Assembly (NCBI GenBank): GCA_052170315.1
Contig: JBQNAT010000004.1
Location: 1 to 64,000, forward strand
DNA length: 64,000 nt
Reading direction: 5' to 3'
Source of the DNA: UBA9732 sp052170315
Lineage (GTDB): Bacteria; Spirochaetota; Spirochaetia; Sphaerochaetales; Sphaerochaetaceae
The notes beneath the pieces were generated by a model that saw nothing but the letters and a program-made list of their open reading frames with translations, was not told the origin of the DNA and made no database searches. Shown piece by piece: positions 32,941-40,787 of this stretch. Numbering within the stretch: position 1 is the stretch's first letter; each line of letters starts with the position of its first letter. Made by a program: the position numbers and the translations under genes.

Positions 32941-35637
32941 TCAGTTAATTGCGGCTTGCGCGGCGGCAAGACGCGCGATAGGCACTCTGTACGGTGAACA
33001 TGAAACATAGTTAAGGCCAATGGTCTGACAGAAAGCGATAGTTTTAGGGTCACCGCCGTGTTCTCCGCAAATACCAAGCCTGATTTCAGGTTTCACAGAA
33101 CGGCCAAGCTTTGCAGCCTGTGCCATAAGCTTACCTACGCCGTCAACATCAATGGTTGCAAACGGGTCGTACTCATAGAACTGTTTGTCAGCGTCCTGGA
33201 CATAATGACCAAGGAAGGAAGCCGCGTCGTCTCTTGAGAAACCGCAGGTCATCTGAGTAAGGTCGTTAGTACCGAAGCTGAAGAATTCGGCAGACTGCGC
33301 AATTTCGTCAGCGGTGATGGCAGCTCTTGGAACTTCAATCATTGTACCTATTTCATAGTCTACAGTTTCCTTCTGCTCTTCGAAAATCTGCCTGATAACC
33401 TCTTCCGCATGTCTTTTGCAGAACTCGAACTCCTTATGATTGCCCACAAGAGGAATCATAATTTCAGGATAAACCCGGATACCGCGCTTCTTGACGTTGA
33501 TGGCGGCCTCGATAATAGCCCTGACCTGCATTCTTAGTATTTCAGGATAGACAATTGCAAGACGGCAGCCGCGGAAGCCAAGCATCGGGTTGAACTCGTG
33601 CAGCGCGGAAACCTTCTTTGCGACTTCTTCCGGCGTGATGCCAAGCGTAAGAGCCATCTCATGACGAGTGGACGAATCGTTAGGCAAAAACTCATGAAGC
33701 GGCGGGTCAAGGAGCCTTATGTTCGCGGGAAGACCCCTGAGCTCTTCGAACATGGCTTCAAAGTCATCCCTCTGCATAGGAAGAAGTTCGGAAAGAGCTG
33801 CTTCTCTTTCAATAAGGTTGTTGGCAAGAATCATCTTTCTCATGGCTGTGATTCTTGAACCTCCGAAGAACATATGCTCAGTTCTGCAAAGGCCAATACC
33901 TTCTGCGCCAAGCATTACCGCCATGTGAGTATCGGCAGGAGTGTCGGCGTTGGTTCTTACACCCATTGTCTTTATCTCGTCAACATAACTCATGAACTTC
34001 TTGTAATTCTGAAAAAGAGTTGAATCCTTCTCTTTCATTGAGCCGTTGAGAACCTGAACAATCTCTGAAGGCTTAACCTGAATCCTTGCGGCGTAAACTG
34101 CGCCTGTAAAGCCGTCTATTGAAAGATAGTCGCCTTCCTTAAGGACAGTGCCGTTGACCTCAAGGCACTTGTTTCCAAGGTCAACATGGATTTCGCCCGC
34201 GCCTGAAACACATGGGCATCCCATACCTCTGGCAACAACGGCGGCGTGGCTTGTCATGCCGCCGCGGCAGGTAACAACACCCTTTGAACAGGACATTCCG
34301 CCAATGTCTTCAGGAGACGTTTCGGTTCTGACAAGAATTACTTCCTTGCCTTCCGCATGCCAGGCTTCGGCGTCCTCGGCATAGAAAACAATCTGTCCGG
34401 ACGCGCCGCCGGGGGAAGCGTTAAGCCCGTTGGTTACAGCCTTTATGCCGTCTTCCTTAATCTGTGCCTGGTCAAGAATCGGCGCGAAGAGTTTGTTGAA
34501 CTCACCTGCGGGAACACGCGATACCGCGGTTCTCTTGTCAATAAGTCCTTCCTCTACCATTTCAACCTGTGAGCGGAGCCAGCTGAATATGGTTCTCTTG
34601 CCGTTTCTGGTCTGAAGCATGAAAAGTTTGCCTTCCTGAATGGTAAACTCCATATCCTGCATATCGTGATAGTGCTTTTCAAGAGTTTCTCTGATTGCGA
34701 CAAGCTGCTCATAGACTGCGGGGTTGATGTTGCAGAGGGTTTCTATGGACTGCGGGGTTCTGATACCGGCGACAACGTCCTCGCCCTGAGCGTTCATAAG
34801 ATATTCGCCGTAGAAGTGGTTGTCTCCGGTGGCAGGGTCACGTGTGAACGCGACGCCGGTACCCGAGCTTTCGCCCATGTTGCCGAAGACCATGCACTGT
34901 ACGTTGACCGCGGTGCCCAAAAGACCTCGGATATCGTTCATCTGTCTATACTTGATGGCCCTTGCGTTGTTCCATGAGCGGAAAACCGCATTAATAGCCT
35001 TAAAAAGCTGGTCATAGGGGTCTGTAGGAAAGTCTTCCTTCGTGGCTCTCTTGTAGATTCTCTTGTATCTCTTTACAAGGTTCTGCAGCATTTCGGTGGT
35101 AAGCTCATAGTCGTAGGTAAGCTCTTCCTCGTCCTTGATGTCCTGAATTGCCTCTTCAAATTTCTCGTGAGGCACTCCCATGACAACATCGCCGAACATC
35201 TGGATGAATCTTCTGTAGCTGTCCCACGCGAAACGTTCGTTTCCGGTCTTCTTTGTGAGAGCCTCAACTGAGTCAAGGTTAAGTCCAAGGTTAAGGACAG
35301 TGTCCATCATTCCGGGCATTGACTGAGCGGCTCCGCTTCTTACCGAAACAAGAAGGGGGTTAGTTGAATCACCAAGTTTTGCTCCCATTGTTTTTTCAAG
35401 CTGTTTGAGATTTAAGAGAACCTCGTCCCTCAACCCCTCAGGATATTCGCCGTTGTTCTTTGAAAAATAGTCGCAGGCTTCCGTGCTGATAGTGAATCCT
35501 GGAGGTACCGGGAGACCTATGTTTGTCATTTCCGCAAGGTTGGCACCTTTTCCGCCAAGCAAATCTTTCATGCTTGAAGTTCCTTCCGCCTTTCCGTTTC
35601 CGAAAAAGTAGACATACTTGGTAACTTTCTTTGCCAT
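32941..35637 (-). CDS. ppdK: Pyruvate, phosphate dikinase
   Basis: Interconverts pyruvate + ATP + Pi and PEP + AMP + PPi, often running in the glycolytic direction in anaerobes. The N-terminal ATP-grasp region begins KYVYFFGNGKAEGTSSMKDL and continues with LLGGKGANLAEM; the swivelling phosphohistidine domain has GGMTSHAAVVARGMG with the catalytic His; the C-terminal PEP/pyruvate barrel has GLCRTEHMF and GICGEHGGDP. At 898 aa it is complete. AAAGGA gives the ribosome site. Transcribed alone from a good promoter and closed by a terminator. Confidence 0.97.
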   Translation of the reverse strand: MAKKVTKYVYFFGNGKAEGTSSMKDLLGGKGANLAEMTNIGLPVPPGFTISTEACDYFSKNNGEYPEGLRDEVLLNLKQLEKTMGAKLGDSTNPLLVSVRSGAAQSMPGMMDTVLNLGLNLDSVEALTKKTGNERFAWDSYRRFIQMFGDVVMGVPHEKFEEAIQDIKDEEELTYDYELTTEMLQNLVKRYKRIYKRATKEDFPTDPYDQLFKAINAVFRSWNNARAIKYRQMNDIRGLLGTAVNVQCMVFGNMGESSGTGVAFTRDPATGDNHFYGEYLMNAQGEDVVAGIRTPQSIETLCNINPAVYEQLVAIRETLEKHYHDMQDMEFTIQEGKLFMLQTRNGKRTIFSWLRSQVEMVEEGLIDKRTAVSRVPAGEFNKLFAPILDQAQIKEDGIKAVTNGLNASPGGASGQIVFYAEDAEAWHAEGKEVILVRTETSPEDIGGMSCSKGVVTCRGGMTSHAAVVARGMGCPCVSGAGEIHVDLGNKCLEVNGTVLKEGDYLSIDGFTGAVYAARIQVKPSEIVQVLNGSMKEKDSTLFQNYKKFMSYVDEIKTMGVRTNADTPADTHMAVMLGAEGIGLCRTEHMFFGGSRITAMRKMILANNLIEREAALSELLPMQRDDFEAMFEELRGLPANIRLLDPPLHEFLPNDSSTRHEMALTLGITPEEVAKKVSALHEFNPMLGFRGCRLAIVYPEILRMQVRAIIEAAINVKKRGIRVYPEIMIPLVGNHKEFEFCKRHAEEVIRQIFEEQKETVDYEIGTMIEVPRAAITADEIAQSAEFFSFGTNDLTQMTCGFSRDDAASFLGHYVQDADKQFYEYDPFATIDVDGVGKLMAQAAKLGRSVKPEIRLGICGEHGGDPKTIAFCQTIGLNYVSCSPYRVPIARLAAAQAAIN

Positions 35638-35679
35638 TGTTTTTTCCTTTACAAGTATTAATTCGTATTACGAGACACG

Positions 35680-35708
35680 ATTGTCCACAAAATTGTATCA
35701 ACTGTCAA
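35680..35708 (-). promoter_or_regulatory. Promoter of ppdK
   Basis: A perfect TTGACA (35708-35703), a 17-base spacer and GACAAT (35685-35680) on the minus strand precede the ATG by about 40 bases. The rest of the 220-base gap (35638-35857) is AT-rich and holds the sigma-factor terminator. Confidence 0.6.
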
Positions 35709-35798
35709 CTACAATGGGTAGTTTAAACTCATAAATACTTTAAAGCAAATAAAAAACAAAGAATCGCGCAGGATACTTAAAACAATAAATTTAAGAGT

Positions 35799-35831
35799 AA
35801 AAAATAACGGAGCCGAAATTTAGGCTCCGTT
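35799..35831 (-). terminator. Rho-independent terminator after the sigma factor gene
   Basis: A perfect 9-base stem (AACGGAGCC/GGCTCCGTT) with an 8-base loop is followed by ATTTTTT on the minus strand. Confidence 0.85.
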
Positions 35832-35857
35832 AAACAAAATTATATAATCATATTTTT

Positions 35858-36715
35858 TCAGGCAATGTAGGCTTTAAGCTGCTGCACTTCACTGTCCATG
35901 CCAAGCTCTCCAAGCACCTTCTTTTCAATCTGCCTGATTCTTTCCTTTGTAAGGTGGAATATCTCCCCCACTTCCTTAAGGCTCATTGCGTCGTGGTTAT
36001 TAAGGCCGAAACGAAGGCTTATGATTTTGCGCTCCTTTTCCGGAAGAGAGGAAAGAATCTTATGAACGGATTCCTTCATGGCTGTATCCATGACAATTTC
36101 TTCAGGTCTTGGCTTGTCGCTTTCAATGAAATCGCCGAAGCTGCTGTCTTCGTGAGAATTTACAGGCGCGTCAAGACTTGAAACTTCACGTGAAATTTGA
36201 AGCACCTCAAGTACGTCTTCGGATGTCATCCCGCACTCCTGCGCAATCTGCTCCACAGATGCGTCTTCGCTTCCGACTTTCTCCAAATTGCTCTTGGCCT
36301 GAAGTATTTGAACCAGTTCTGCCGACTTGTTCATCGGAAGCCTTATCATTCTGGATTTTTCCCCTATTGCCTTAAGAATGGACTGTCTTATCCACCATAC
36401 CGCATAGCTTATGAAGTGATATCCGCGGTCCGGCTCAAATTTATCTATGGCTGTAAGAAGGCCTATGTTACCTTCGCTTATCAGGTCAATAAGGGGGATT
36501 CCTCTGTTCTGGTACTGCTTGGCAATGCTTACAACAAATCTGAGATTACCGTTGGCAAGCCTTTCTCTTGCCCTGTCATCACCGTTTTTAGCGCGTATGG
36601 CAAGGTCAAATTCCTCATCTCTTGTGATAAGCGGGATTCTTTCAATGTCTTTAAGATACATGCTCAAAGCTCCGTTTTCCGCCGCGCCGACTTTATTTGT
36701 TTTTATGTTTGCCAT
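35858..36715 (-). CDS. Alternative sigma-70-family RNA polymerase sigma factor (group 2, RpoS-like)
   Basis: A 285-residue sigma factor lacking region 1.1. Region 1.2 is at MYLKDIERIPLIT, region 2 at NLRFVVSIAKQYQNRG through YAVWWIRQSI (-10 recognition), region 3 follows, and region 4 has the -35-binding helix-turn-helix near LKEVGEIFHLTKERIRQIE. Size and lack of an N-terminal extension fit a secondary sigma factor rather than the ~600-aa housekeeping RpoD. The ATG at 36715 has AGGAGA seven bases upstream; in-frame codons to 36784 cross the promoter and are not used. A sigma-54 promoter lies directly upstream, so its expression should depend on RpoN and an NtrC-type activator. Confidence 0.9.
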   Translation of the reverse strand: MANIKTNKVGAAENGALSMYLKDIERIPLITRDEEFDLAIRAKNGDDRARERLANGNLRFVVSIAKQYQNRGIPLIDLISEGNIGLLTAIDKFEPDRGYHFISYAVWWIRQSILKAIGEKSRMIRLPMNKSAELVQILQAKSNLEKVGSEDASVEQIAQECGMTSEDVLEVLQISREVSSLDAPVNSHEDSSFGDFIESDKPRPEEIVMDTAMKESVHKILSSLPEKERKIISLRFGLNNHDAMSLKEVGEIFHLTKERIRQIEKKVLGELGMDSEVQQLKAYIA

Positions 36716-36741
36716 AACCGAATCTCCTATGGCATAGTTAA

Positions 36742-36757
36742 AGCAAGTTACGTGCCA
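36742..36757 (-). promoter_or_regulatory. Sigma-54 (-24/-12) promoter of the alternative sigma factor gene
   Basis: On the minus strand TTGGCACG, four bases and TTGCT reproduce the RpoN consensus (TGGCACG-N4-TTGCW) at every conserved base. GG (36756-36755) and GC (36744-36743) are separated by exactly 10 bases. Predicted +1 near 36731 leaves a 16-base leader holding AGGAGA just before the ATG at 36715. An activator site upstream was not recognised; the upstream sequence is AT-rich. Confidence 0.85.
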
Positions 36758-36874
36758 AGTAAAAACAAAAAAATTTAACTTCATTCAATGAAAGAAAATG
36801 ACGCAACACACAATTTAACATGCCAAAGAAAATGAAGTAAAAAGACGGTAAAACGGATTCTTTTTGGGTCAAAA

Positions 36875-37333
36875 TTACACAGTTTTATCTTTAACCTTTC
36901 TTTTTGAGTCATTTTGACATAGCAGAAAGACTCCCGGTCTGTAAAAAACGCAATCAGGGTCAAAAACATCCACCGGAAAGTCTATTTTTATTGTTTTGAA
37001 CCACTGGTCAACGTTGGAAATAGGTCCGAACTGGGATTTTTCCATATAGTCTTTAATATCAAGCCAGGTATCTCTGATAAGGTCATATATCATATCGCCT
37101 TCGGATTCCGAAATCTTCAGACTCTTTTTGGAAACAAGATAGGAACTCATCTGAATTAAATAGAAGCGTTTCCACAGCGGGTCCTTATCTTCATCTTTGG
37201 CTCGGATAAGAAAGCACCGGCAAAGGGCGTCAAGAGAAACTCTCATTGCTTCCATATATTTAAGAACTTCAGATAGGTTCTTTTTTACGCACGAGTCAAT
37301 TTCGATGTCTTTATTTTCGTTCTCGAAATCCAT
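36875..37333 (-). CDS. Unknown 152-residue protein
   Basis: A soluble, mostly helical protein with an acidic N-terminus, cysteines at about residues 15, 38 and 40, and a C-terminal basic tail. No motif known to me is present. GGGAAAAG precedes the ATG as ribosome site. It lies upstream of the sigma-factor gene in the same direction, but the sigma-54 promoter falls between them. It diverges from the acyltransferase gene across about 100 bases. Function not assigned. Confidence 0.65.
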   Translation of the reverse strand: MDFENENKDIEIDSCVKKNLSEVLKYMEAMRVSLDALCRCFLIRAKDEDKDPLWKRFYLIQMSSYLVSKKSLKISESEGDMIYDLIRDTWLDIKDYMEKSQFGPISNVDQWFKTIKIDFPVDVFDPDCVFYRPGVFLLCQNDSKRKVKDKTV

Positions 37334-37423
37334 ATCTTTTCCCTACATCCTTAAGATAGCAACATAACGCCAAATCGGAAAGAAAAACGGAAAAATTAAT
37401 TCTCCAGGAACTAAAAAGCATGT

Positions 37424-37429
37424 TAAAGT
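37424..37429 (+). promoter_or_regulatory. Possible -10 element of the acyltransferase gene
   Basis: TAAAGT ends seven bases before the ATG at 37436, so +1 would be the start codon. The -35 position is poor. No Shine-Dalgarno is seen. Weak support on its own. Confidence 0.3.
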
Positions 37430-37435
37430 CTATGT

Positions 37436-38665
37436 ATGCAAAGTGAAGACAAAAACCTCAAAAGGAAACGGAAGAATACGGTTTTCCAAAGACTGCCTCT
37501 TGGCATCCTCTATTATCCCGCAAGATTCATTATAAGGCTGATGTGTAAACATAAATTCAATCTGGTTGAATCCGGAGAGCGTGTTCATGGACCCGCGCTG
37601 ATTCTCAGCAATCACAATTCAAACGACGATTATAAGTTCGTTGCCGCGGCGGTAAGGCCCGCACGGGTGTCATTTCTTGCTACCTACCACTTTTTCACCT
37701 TCAAAAAATTTTCCTTCTGGCTGAAGATAATAGGAGCCATACCCAAATTACAGTTCACAACCGACCTTGAAGCCTTGCGCAAGATACAGTACGTCATCCA
37801 GCGGAAAAAAGGCTGCGTCTTCATTGCCCCTGAAGGCACCATCTACGGAAGCGCTCATCTTGGCTACATCTCCCCTTCCATCGCCAAAATGATACGATTT
37901 TTGAAAGTTCCGGTCTATGCCTGCAAAATCCAGGGCGCGGGACTTGGCAACGCGAAGTGGTCCGCCCACAGCCACAAGGGCAAAATCAGCATAGACACTC
38001 GCAGGATACTCACAGCAGAAGAGGCCGCCTCTCTTGACAGGGATACGGTCATGCGACGAATCACGGATGCCCTCTCCTACAGCGATTTTGAATTTCAGAG
38101 CCGCGAGAACTTCCTTATTGAAGGTTCGGATAAGGCCGAAGGCTTTGAGACCATGTTTTACAAGTGCCCGTCCTGCAGCTCCGAATTCAAGATAAGAAGC
38201 AAGGGAAACGATGTTTTTTGCACCTGCTGCGGAGTCCGGGCAACCATACAGCCTGATTTCCGCTTCCTATGGGAAGGTGAAAAGCAGTATTTTGAAAACT
38301 ACAGCCGGTGGTATGACTGGCAGTATGAACAGGTTAAGGCTGAAGTTGCGAATCCTGATTTTAAAATGGAAGACGAAGTTGACTACGGCATAGATGAACC
38401 GGGAATTGACAACTATATAAAAGTCGGCCACGGGATACTCACCTTTTCTCACAAAGGCTGGGACTACAAAGGCACATACAGAAATGAGGAAATAGAAGAG
38501 CACGATGACCCGAGGTCGGTATTCCTTGCAACGTTAAAAGTTGGACAGCACTTTGAGCTTCCCAACAGGAACGGGCACAACAGGGTTTATTATCCCAAAG
38601 ACGGCCTTACGTCAATGAAATGGCATATAGCTTCAAGGGCAATGAGCGAGCTTCTTGGCTCCTGA
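37436..38665 (+). CDS. PlsC-type acyltransferase fused to a zinc ribbon
   Basis: The N-terminal ~235 residues are a 1-acylglycerol-3-phosphate acyltransferase-like domain: the HX4D catalytic motif is NHNSNDD (His60-Asp65) and the acceptor-binding motif EGT is at 133-135. A hydrophobic helix near residues 15-37 could anchor it to the membrane. A C4 zinc ribbon follows (Cys244, 247, 262, 265 in CPSC and CTCC), then a ~140-residue tail rich in Tyr, Trp, Asp and Glu. Phospholipid synthesis or remodelling is likely; the role of the ribbon and tail is unknown. Confidence 0.75.
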   Translation: MQSEDKNLKRKRKNTVFQRLPLGILYYPARFIIRLMCKHKFNLVESGERVHGPALILSNHNSNDDYKFVAAAVRPARVSFLATYHFFTFKKFSFWLKIIGAIPKLQFTTDLEALRKIQYVIQRKKGCVFIAPEGTIYGSAHLGYISPSIAKMIRFLKVPVYACKIQGAGLGNAKWSAHSHKGKISIDTRRILTAEEAASLDRDTVMRRITDALSYSDFEFQSRENFLIEGSDKAEGFETMFYKCPSCSSEFKIRSKGNDVFCTCCGVRATIQPDFRFLWEGEKQYFENYSRWYDWQYEQVKAEVANPDFKMEDEVDYGIDEPGIDNYIKVGHGILTFSHKGWDYKGTYRNEEIEEHDDPRSVFLATLKVGQHFELPNRNGHNRVYYPKDGLTSMKWHIASRAMSELLGS

Positions 38666-38668
38666 CTG

Positions 38669-38697
38669 TTGCCGCGGGCGTTTTTTTTTATTATATT
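38669..38697 (+). promoter_or_regulatory. Probable promoter of groES
   Basis: TTGCCG (38669-38674), a 17-base spacer and TATATT (38692-38697) predict +1 near 38704 and a leader of about 48 bases with AAGGAG. No CIRCE inverted repeat is present. Confidence 0.45.
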
Positions 38698-38751
38698 AAT
38701 GTCGTCGCATAAAAGCGGCGTTACCGCAGATTTTAATAAGGAGATGGACAT

Positions 38752-39015
38752 ATGACAATCAAGCCGCTCGGTGAAAGGGTTCTTGTCAGGATGGACAAGG
38801 CTGAAGAAAAGACAGCTGGGGGAATTTACATTCCGCAGACAGCTCAGCAGGAAAAGACACAGATAGCAGTTGTTGAAGCTATCGGAGCAGATGTGAAGAC
38901 AGTCAAGGCAGGACAGAAGATTCTCCATGACAAGTATGCCGGAACATCGGTAAAGATGAATGACGAAGACTATCTTATCCTTAAGATAGAGGATGTTCTT
39001 GCTGTTATCGACTGA
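38752..39015 (+). CDS. groES: Co-chaperonin GroES
   Basis: Heptameric lid of the GroEL chaperonin. The 87-residue sequence begins MTIKPLGERVLVRMDKAEEK and keeps the mobile loop TAGGIYIP and the C-terminal DYLILKIEDVLAV. AAGGAG is the ribosome site. groEL is not adjacent; separate groES and groEL loci are known in treponemes. A bidirectional terminator follows. Confidence 0.97.
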   Translation: MTIKPLGERVLVRMDKAEEKTAGGIYIPQTAQQEKTQIAVVEAIGADVKTVKAGQKILHDKYAGTSVKMNDEDYLILKIEDVLAVID

Positions 39016-39035
39016 GCTCCTTTAAGTCTTGTGAA

Positions 39036-39069
39036 AAAAAATGCCCCGCTATCCGACGGGGCATTTTTA
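39036..39069. terminator. Bidirectional terminator between groES and the AraC-like gene
   Basis: ATGCCCCG and CGGGGCAT form an 8-base stem around an 8-base loop, with A8 before and T5 after, so it can stop transcription from both sides. Confidence 0.85.
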
Positions 39070-39088
39070 TTAATTATGGCATCAGATA

Positions 39089-39928
39089 TCACGCTTTTAT
39101 CACAGGAATCCACAATTCCATTTTATAATTTTCGCTGGACATATCTCCTTCATAATAATATTCAAAATCAGGCTTCCCCGAATGAACATAACCATGTTCG
39201 GGAAAGAATACTTCCATAACATATTTCCAGCCGTTATGGATACATTCCGGTACGCTTCCGTTAAGCTCAACAACCGCGTATTCCGTTTCACCGACTTTCA
39301 TAATATCCAGTCCCATTTCTCCGGCTTTTTCCAAATCCGTTACAATGTATCCCGCCATGTAATCTATGGCGTCTGTATTTTTCACATCATGGCAAACTCC
39401 AACGCTTTGTCCTTCGCCAAGCTCAGCCAATTCTTCATGGCTGTATTTGGAATACAGTTTATCCCATACATGCGGACATAAAGACGAATTGATGTTTCGT
39501 TCATTAATGCCCGCGACAGAAAACGCTTTTTTCTTTTGAATTGAAATGTTCATAGTCCTTCCCCCTTTTACACTCATTGCAAGCTGAACACGTGAAACCA
39601 GCCTGAACGGTTTTCCATTTCTAACTTCCGAAGGTGTAAATCCATGAAAATTCTTAAAGGCTGTTCCAAATGAATCAGACGACTCATAGCTGAACTTAAC
39701 AGCTATATCTATTATTTTTTCATTAGTATCTCTTAATAACACGGCCGCTTCGGACAGCCTGCTTCTTATATATTCAGAAAGTGTGGTTTCCGTTAACATT
39801 GAAAAAAGTCGGCTGAACATAGGATATGAATAACCGGACAAATTTGAAATTTTCTTTTCATCAATCTTATCGTCAAGAACCGTTTCAATATAATTTGTTA
39901 CATCATTAAAAGACTTTATAATATTCAT
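39089..39928 (-). CDS. AraC-family regulator with GyrI-like effector domain
   Basis: Residues 1-105 are an AraC/XylS DNA-binding domain (two helix-turn-helix units, with FSYESSDSFGTAFKNFHGFTPSE as the second and its terminal signature). Residues ~120-279 are a GyrI/SHV (small-molecule-binding) domain like those of Rob and BmrR-type regulators. This layout usually means a drug- or metabolite-responsive activator. ATG at 39928 (279 aa) has GGAGGT. No efflux gene is adjacent, so the target is unknown. Confidence 0.88.
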   Translation of the reverse strand: MNIIKSFNDVTNYIETVLDDKIDEKKISNLSGYSYPMFSRLFSMLTETTLSEYIRSRLSEAAVLLRDTNEKIIDIAVKFSYESSDSFGTAFKNFHGFTPSEVRNGKPFRLVSRVQLAMSVKGGRTMNISIQKKKAFSVAGINERNINSSLCPHVWDKLYSKYSHEELAELGEGQSVGVCHDVKNTDAIDYMAGYIVTDLEKAGEMGLDIMKVGETEYAVVELNGSVPECIHNGWKYVMEVFFPEHGYVHSGKPDFEYYYEGDMSSENYKMELWIPVIKA

Positions 39929-40019
39929 TTTTATACCTCCTTCTTTCGAAGTATAAGAAAATACGGACTTTTCCGCCCTATAATTTACGTACAAAATTTA
40001 AAGGCATTACGGCTTCTTA

Positions 40020-40745
40020 TCAAATATAATCCAAAAAAGCCTTTAAAAACTCTCTGTCATAGGACAGAAGGAAATTAAGCTCGTTTGAAAGGCCTCTGTC
40101 TTTTGTAGACTGCCTGAATCTGAACGGATTGGGCTCTATCATGCTTAGGATATGTGGAAACTCTTTTCTGGGAAGCGGATATTCCAGTCTTGTCACAGCG
40201 TAGTAAAGGTCAACAAAAGCTTTTTCCTTTACGGCAAAGCCCTGCTTCTGCAGGGAAAAGTTTTCAGAAGAAAGTACAACAAACTGTATTTTGCTTTTAA
40301 GATTCCCCATATCAAGAATATCCGGCTCCCCTTCCATTATTGCAAGCCCGAATTCCCTCATAAGCTCAAGCTGAACTGATTTAAGCAGATAACGCTTTGT
40401 ACAGATGATAACGGGATAGCTCCCGTCAACCTTAAAAGCAAGGCCGTTCATGCAGTCCAGACCTGAAAGATAAAAGTCATAATTAAGCGATTTAAGCTTA
40501 TCGTAGGCAAGTCTGCCAAGCCTGGGGATGTTTGAAAATCTCTCATCAGCTACAGGTTCACTGGAACAAAGGACGTAATTGCCGTGGGAAGAACGTTCGA
40601 TATTGCCTCTTTTAAGCTCATCATTAAGATGCCAGGAAACGGTAAGAGTATTCATTTCGTTAAAAAGACAGTAAATTTCCTTAGTGGAGAGACTTTTTTT
40701 CTCTTTCAAAGCATCAAGAAGCCGGGTTCTGAAGTTTTTAGCCAT
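40020..40745 (-). CDS. AbiEi-like winged-helix protein (orphan antitoxin-like)
   Basis: A 241-residue protein with an N-terminal winged helix (about residues 1-60, LSTKEIYCLF...VSWHLNDELKRG) and a C-terminal domain resembling the AbiEi antitoxin core, with the phrase KEKAFVDLYYAVTRL. AbiEi proteins repress their operon and neutralise AbiEii nucleotidyltransferase toxins. No AbiEii-like gene lies on either side, so this is either a solitary regulator or a remnant. The family call is tentative. No Shine-Dalgarno; +1 predicted on the ATG. Confidence 0.5.
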   Translation of the reverse strand: MAKNFRTRLLDALKEKKSLSTKEIYCLFNEMNTLTVSWHLNDELKRGNIERSSHGNYVLCSSEPVADERFSNIPRLGRLAYDKLKSLNYDFYLSGLDCMNGLAFKVDGSYPVIICTKRYLLKSVQLELMREFGLAIMEGEPDILDMGNLKSKIQFVVLSSENFSLQKQGFAVKEKAFVDLYYAVTRLEYPLPRKEFPHILSMIEPNPFRFRQSTKDRGLSNELNFLLSYDREFLKAFLDYI

Positions 40746-40751
40746 AAAAAG

Positions 40752-40781
40752 AATCTACAATAGAAATTTTGCTTATTTCAA
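40752..40781 (-). promoter_or_regulatory. Promoter of the AbiEi-like gene, +1 at the start codon
   Basis: TTGAAA (40781-40776), an 18-base spacer and TAGATT (40757-40752) on the minus strand place +1 at 40745, the A of the ATG. Confidence 0.45.
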
Positions 40782-40787
40782 CCCAAA

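Noticed and set aside
36805..36835. Second -24-like TTTGGCATG upstream of the sigma factor gene.
   Set aside because: The matching -12 position reads TG instead of GC, so it is not a usable RpoN promoter.
37343..37375. Sigma-54-like sequence upstream of the 152-aa gene (TTGGCGTTATGTTGCT on the minus strand).
   Set aside because: The GG and GC elements are 9 bases apart instead of 10, and the -24 element lacks the CACG part. RpoN does not tolerate this spacing.
38666..38751. CIRCE (HrcA-binding) repeat expected upstream of groES.
   Set aside because: I searched the leader for the TTAGCACTC-type inverted repeat and found none; only a small GCGG/CCGC pair is present.
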